Below, piece by piece: positions 62,052 through 64,000 of a DNA stretch of 64,000 nucleotides (position 1 is its first letter; the number at the start of each line of letters is the position of its first letter). Location of the stretch: the NCBI RefSeq assembly GCF_004341885.1, contig NZ_SLVX01000024.1, positions 1-64,000 of the forward strand, read 5' to 3'. Source of the DNA: Shinella granuli (lineage in GTDB: Bacteria; Pseudomonadota; Alphaproteobacteria; Rhizobiales; Rhizobiaceae). The notes below the pieces were generated by a model. That model worked only from the letters and a program-made list of their open reading frames with translations, had not been told where the DNA came from and did not search any database. Position numbers and translations under genes: made by a program.

Positions 62052-64000
62052 CTATCCAAGGAGCATTTCTATGGTTTCCATGGCCTCCAGCCGCGGCAGG
62101 GTGAACCGGATGCGATTGCCGTCCAGACGCGTCACGGGGATTTCGCGTTCTGCAAAGACGAGCCGGACGCGATCCCTTCTGAAGGATGACGGCACGTCGA
62201 CGGTGATTTCGAGATCGTGGAGAGGGATCAGTTCCTCGATGATGCGCCGCTGCCCGGTGTTGAAACTGCCCGGAGCGGAAAAGTTCACGAGCGAGACGAC
62301 GAGCCGGTCGCTCTTTTCCATGACGGAGAGGTCGATCAGGCCCGGCCCCTTGACGGTCGCGACATCGCGCCAGCCCTCCGCCTGTCTTACTGCGTTGGCG
62401 ATAAGCCGGAAGAGATCCCTGAAGCCGTAACGGAAGCCGATCAGGTCCGGCTGCCAGGGGAAATGGATGATGCGGCCCTTGCCGACGCGGCGGTCCACGA
62501 TCATCGGATAGTCGGTGACGTGATCGATCGTATTGAATTCCGGCACCGAAATCCCGCTTCCGACCTCCCCTTCCACCGGCGGCACGAGGGTCAGGGGCGC
62601 TGGAATGGCCGGCTGGTCGTCGGTGCGCATGAAGGTGATATCGCCGGCCACCGGCAGCAGATCCGTTCCCTCGAACCCGGCCAGCAGCGGCGACGACGGG
62701 TCGCGGATCGCGGCATAGGCCGCCCGCAGGCTTTTCCAGGTGACGCCGGTTCCCTTCGCGCCGATCAGCCTGCCGAGGAGTGTCGTCTCCCGGGGGGCGC
62801 CCATCTCGTCGAAGTCGCCGCTGCGATAGGTCGAGACGAGATGGCCACCGTTCCGGACATAGGTTTCGAGCGCCGCGCAGGCGGCATCCGACAGGCAGGC
62901 GGCGTTCGGAAGCATCACGGCCTTGTAGCGCGCCAGCATCTCCGCCGTGAGGCGGTTGCCGCTGAGGATATCGAAGGCAAGCCGCTGGTCCATCATGGCG
63001 TTGTAGGCGCCTCGGAAATGATCGAGGTAGCGGGCGGCCGGGTCCTTGTGGCCGAAATTGTCGAGGCTGTGGCGGGAATAGACAAGGGCGAGATCGGCCA
63101 CCGGCTTCGCCTCCATATAGGTTTCCCGGTTGCGGTCGAAGACGGCGAAGGTCTCGCGCAGGCCGTCCAGCCCCCGGTGGTCGAACTGTTCCTTCTGGTA
63201 GCCCGTTACATGGATCCACGGCATGACGCCCTGCGCCATGACCTGGCCGGCCCACATCCGGTTCTCCGCGACCGGGACGCGATAGAAGCGCCACCAGGGC
63301 AGGAAGTAGCTGGTCGTGATGCCGCCGCCCTTTTCGGGCGCGAGGCTGCGCATGTAGCGCGCTTCGAGGCCCGGCCAGAACATGTTCGCATAGCGCCGCT
63401 GCGCTTCCAGCACGATGCCGTCCTGGTGCGGTTCCGTATAGTCGAGGTCCCATCCGCCGACGCGGGAATGATCCCACGATTCTGCGACCTGGCTGAGGGG
63501 CATCCAGGCACAGGAAGGCCGCACGCGCATCTTCGCGGCCTGAACACGGGCGTTCCATTCCGCGATGCATTCGTAGCGCCATTCGTTGTATTGGCGCCAG
63601 ACGGGATCGTTCCAGTTCTCGTCGGGAATGGCCTTGCCGGTCTTCGCCCGGAATTTCTGCTGGCAGACGGTGCAGTGGCACTGCGGCGTGTGCCACGGGG
63701 AGAACTGGGCGGCATTCGCCCACAGGCCGTCGAAGGCGTAGCGCGTCAGGATCTCCTCGACGACCCTGATCATGAAGTCGTTGTAGTAGCCGCCGTTCGG
63801 GCAGGTGATGAAATGGCCGTGCACCTCGACCGGAGCCCCCGACTTGTCCTGGGCGAACCATTCCGGCCGCTCGGCGTAGAGGGCGCGGGAGGCCATGCTG
63901 GGGTCGATGCGCGCGATGGGCCGGATACCGCGCTTGGCGAGCGAGGCGATCATCTCCGCGGCGAGGTCCCGCTCGCCGAGGGTTTTGGCGCGGGGGTGCA
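62052..64000 (-). CDS. Glycoside-hydrolase-like protein (GHL6 + beta-galactosidase trimerisation-type domain), truncated by window edge
   Basis: At least 648 residues; the frame stays open to base 64000 (HPRAKTLGERDLAAEM before the first internal Met), so the start lies outside. The N-terminal barrel has KRGIRPIARIDPSMASRALY, ERPEWFAQDKSG, GGYYNDFMIRVVEEIL and a CHCTVC pair. The middle domain (LTAEMLARYKAVMLPNAACLSD, ETYVRNGGHLVSTYRSGDFDE) resembles the GH42 trimerisation domain. Such proteins are putative glycosidases without proven substrates. No signal peptide can be judged. Confidence 0.75.
   Translation of the reverse strand, partial: HPRAKTLGERDLAAEMIASLAKRGIRPIARIDPSMASRALYAERPEWFAQDKSGAPVEVHGHFITCPNGGYYNDFMIRVVEEILTRYAFDGLWANAAQFSPWHTPQCHCTVCQQKFRAKTGKAIPDENWNDPVWRQYNEWRYECIAEWNARVQAAKMRVRPSCAWMPLSQVAESWDHSRVGGWDLDYTEPHQDGIVLEAQRRYANMFWPGLEARYMRSLAPEKGGGITTSYFLPWWRFYRVPVAENRMWAGQVMAQGVMPWIHVTGYQKEQFDHRGLDGLRETFAVFDRNRETYMEAKPVADLALVYSRHSLDNFGHKDPAARYLDHFRGAYNAMMDQRLAFDILSGNRLTAEMLARYKAVMLPNAACLSDAACAALETYVRNGGHLVSTYRSGDFDEMGAPRETTLLGRLIGAKGTGVTWKSLRAAYAAIRDPSSPLLAGFEGTDLLPVAGDITFMRTDDQPAIPAPLTLVPPVEGEVGSGISVPEFNTIDHVTDYPMIVDRRVGKGRIIHFPWQPDLIGFRYGFRDLFRLIANAVRQAEGWRDVATVKGPGLIDLSVMEKSDRLVVSLVNFSAPGSFNTGQRRIIEELIPLHDLEITVDVPSSFRRDRVRLVFAEREIPVTRLDGNRIRFTLPRLEAMETIEMLLG

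Overview
This 64 kb window is GC-rich DNA from an alphaproteobacterium, most likely Rhizobiaceae (Rhizobium/Agrobacterium/Shinella/Ensifer type). The signs are a RIME-like rhizobial palindromic element (55035-55186), a DUF982 protein, a ROSE-type RNA thermometer before a small heat-shock gene, many solute-binding-protein ABC transporters and dense operons joined by ATGA/TGATG start-stop overlaps. No tRNA, rRNA, IS element, integrase or CRISPR array was seen. The left edge cuts pntA and the right edge cuts a glycoside-hydrolase-like gene.

Region 1 (512-17381) looks like one regulon for an unidentified cyclic nitrogen compound. It has an NMT1/SsuA-type ABC importer (512-3188); a G3E GTPase, a RidA protein and a GntR/FCD repressor (3522-5775); a cytosine-deaminase-like amidohydrolase (5982-7355); a six-gene translationally coupled operon (7497-12683: opine dehydrogenase family, DpaA-like dehydrogenase, hydantoinase/dihydropyrimidinase family, weakly PhyH-like protein, 4-OT tautomerase, isochorismatase-VOC fusion); and a three-gene operon (12998-16916: TrzA/SAH-deaminase-like amidohydrolase, metal-ligand-poor M24/creatinase-like hydrolase, enolase-superfamily enzyme). 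The four promoters share a 19-bp palindrome, TGATCwCA-N3-TGTGATCA-like, placed over the -10 region behind a TTGACA -35 box. Deaminase, ring-opening hydantoinase and carbamoyl-amide hydrolase form a logical degradation cascade.

Region 2 (17438-29995) is a LacI-controlled sugar operon: ABC importer, Zn alcohol dehydrogenase, YihV-like PfkB kinase, LacD-type aldolase, aldehyde dehydrogenase, SDR, enolase-superfamily dehydratase and a TauE/SafE exporter. The mix resembles sulfosugar (sulfoquinovose-type) catabolism, but no sulfoquinovosidase or isomerase is present. Two perfect ATGTAAC...GTTACAT palindromes flank the divergent promoter.

Region 3 (30036-40719) holds an Ohr peroxidase with a small secreted peptide, an OmpR/EnvZ-type two-component system, a Tat-exported alpha/beta hydrolase, a DipZ (CcdA-TlpA) protein, a second exported hydrolase, a PAS-PAS hybrid histidine kinase and a HisKA_2 sensor kinase. 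Region 4 (40880-48201) is a sulfur-scavenging operon: MetNIQ-type transporter with two binding proteins, two SfnB/DszC-like monooxygenases and an NtaA/SnaA/DszA-type FMN monooxygenase.

Region 5 (48526-58598) has hsp20 behind its thermometer, two small rhizobial proteins, then coxC-M-S-L-D-E-F-G. CoxL carries AYRCSFR, the signature of form I (true) aerobic CO dehydrogenase. Region 6 (58782-64000) has an MsbA-like ABC exporter, the remnant of a siderophore-transport ATPase gene, an enolase-superfamily enzyme and the truncated GHL6-like glycoside hydrolase.
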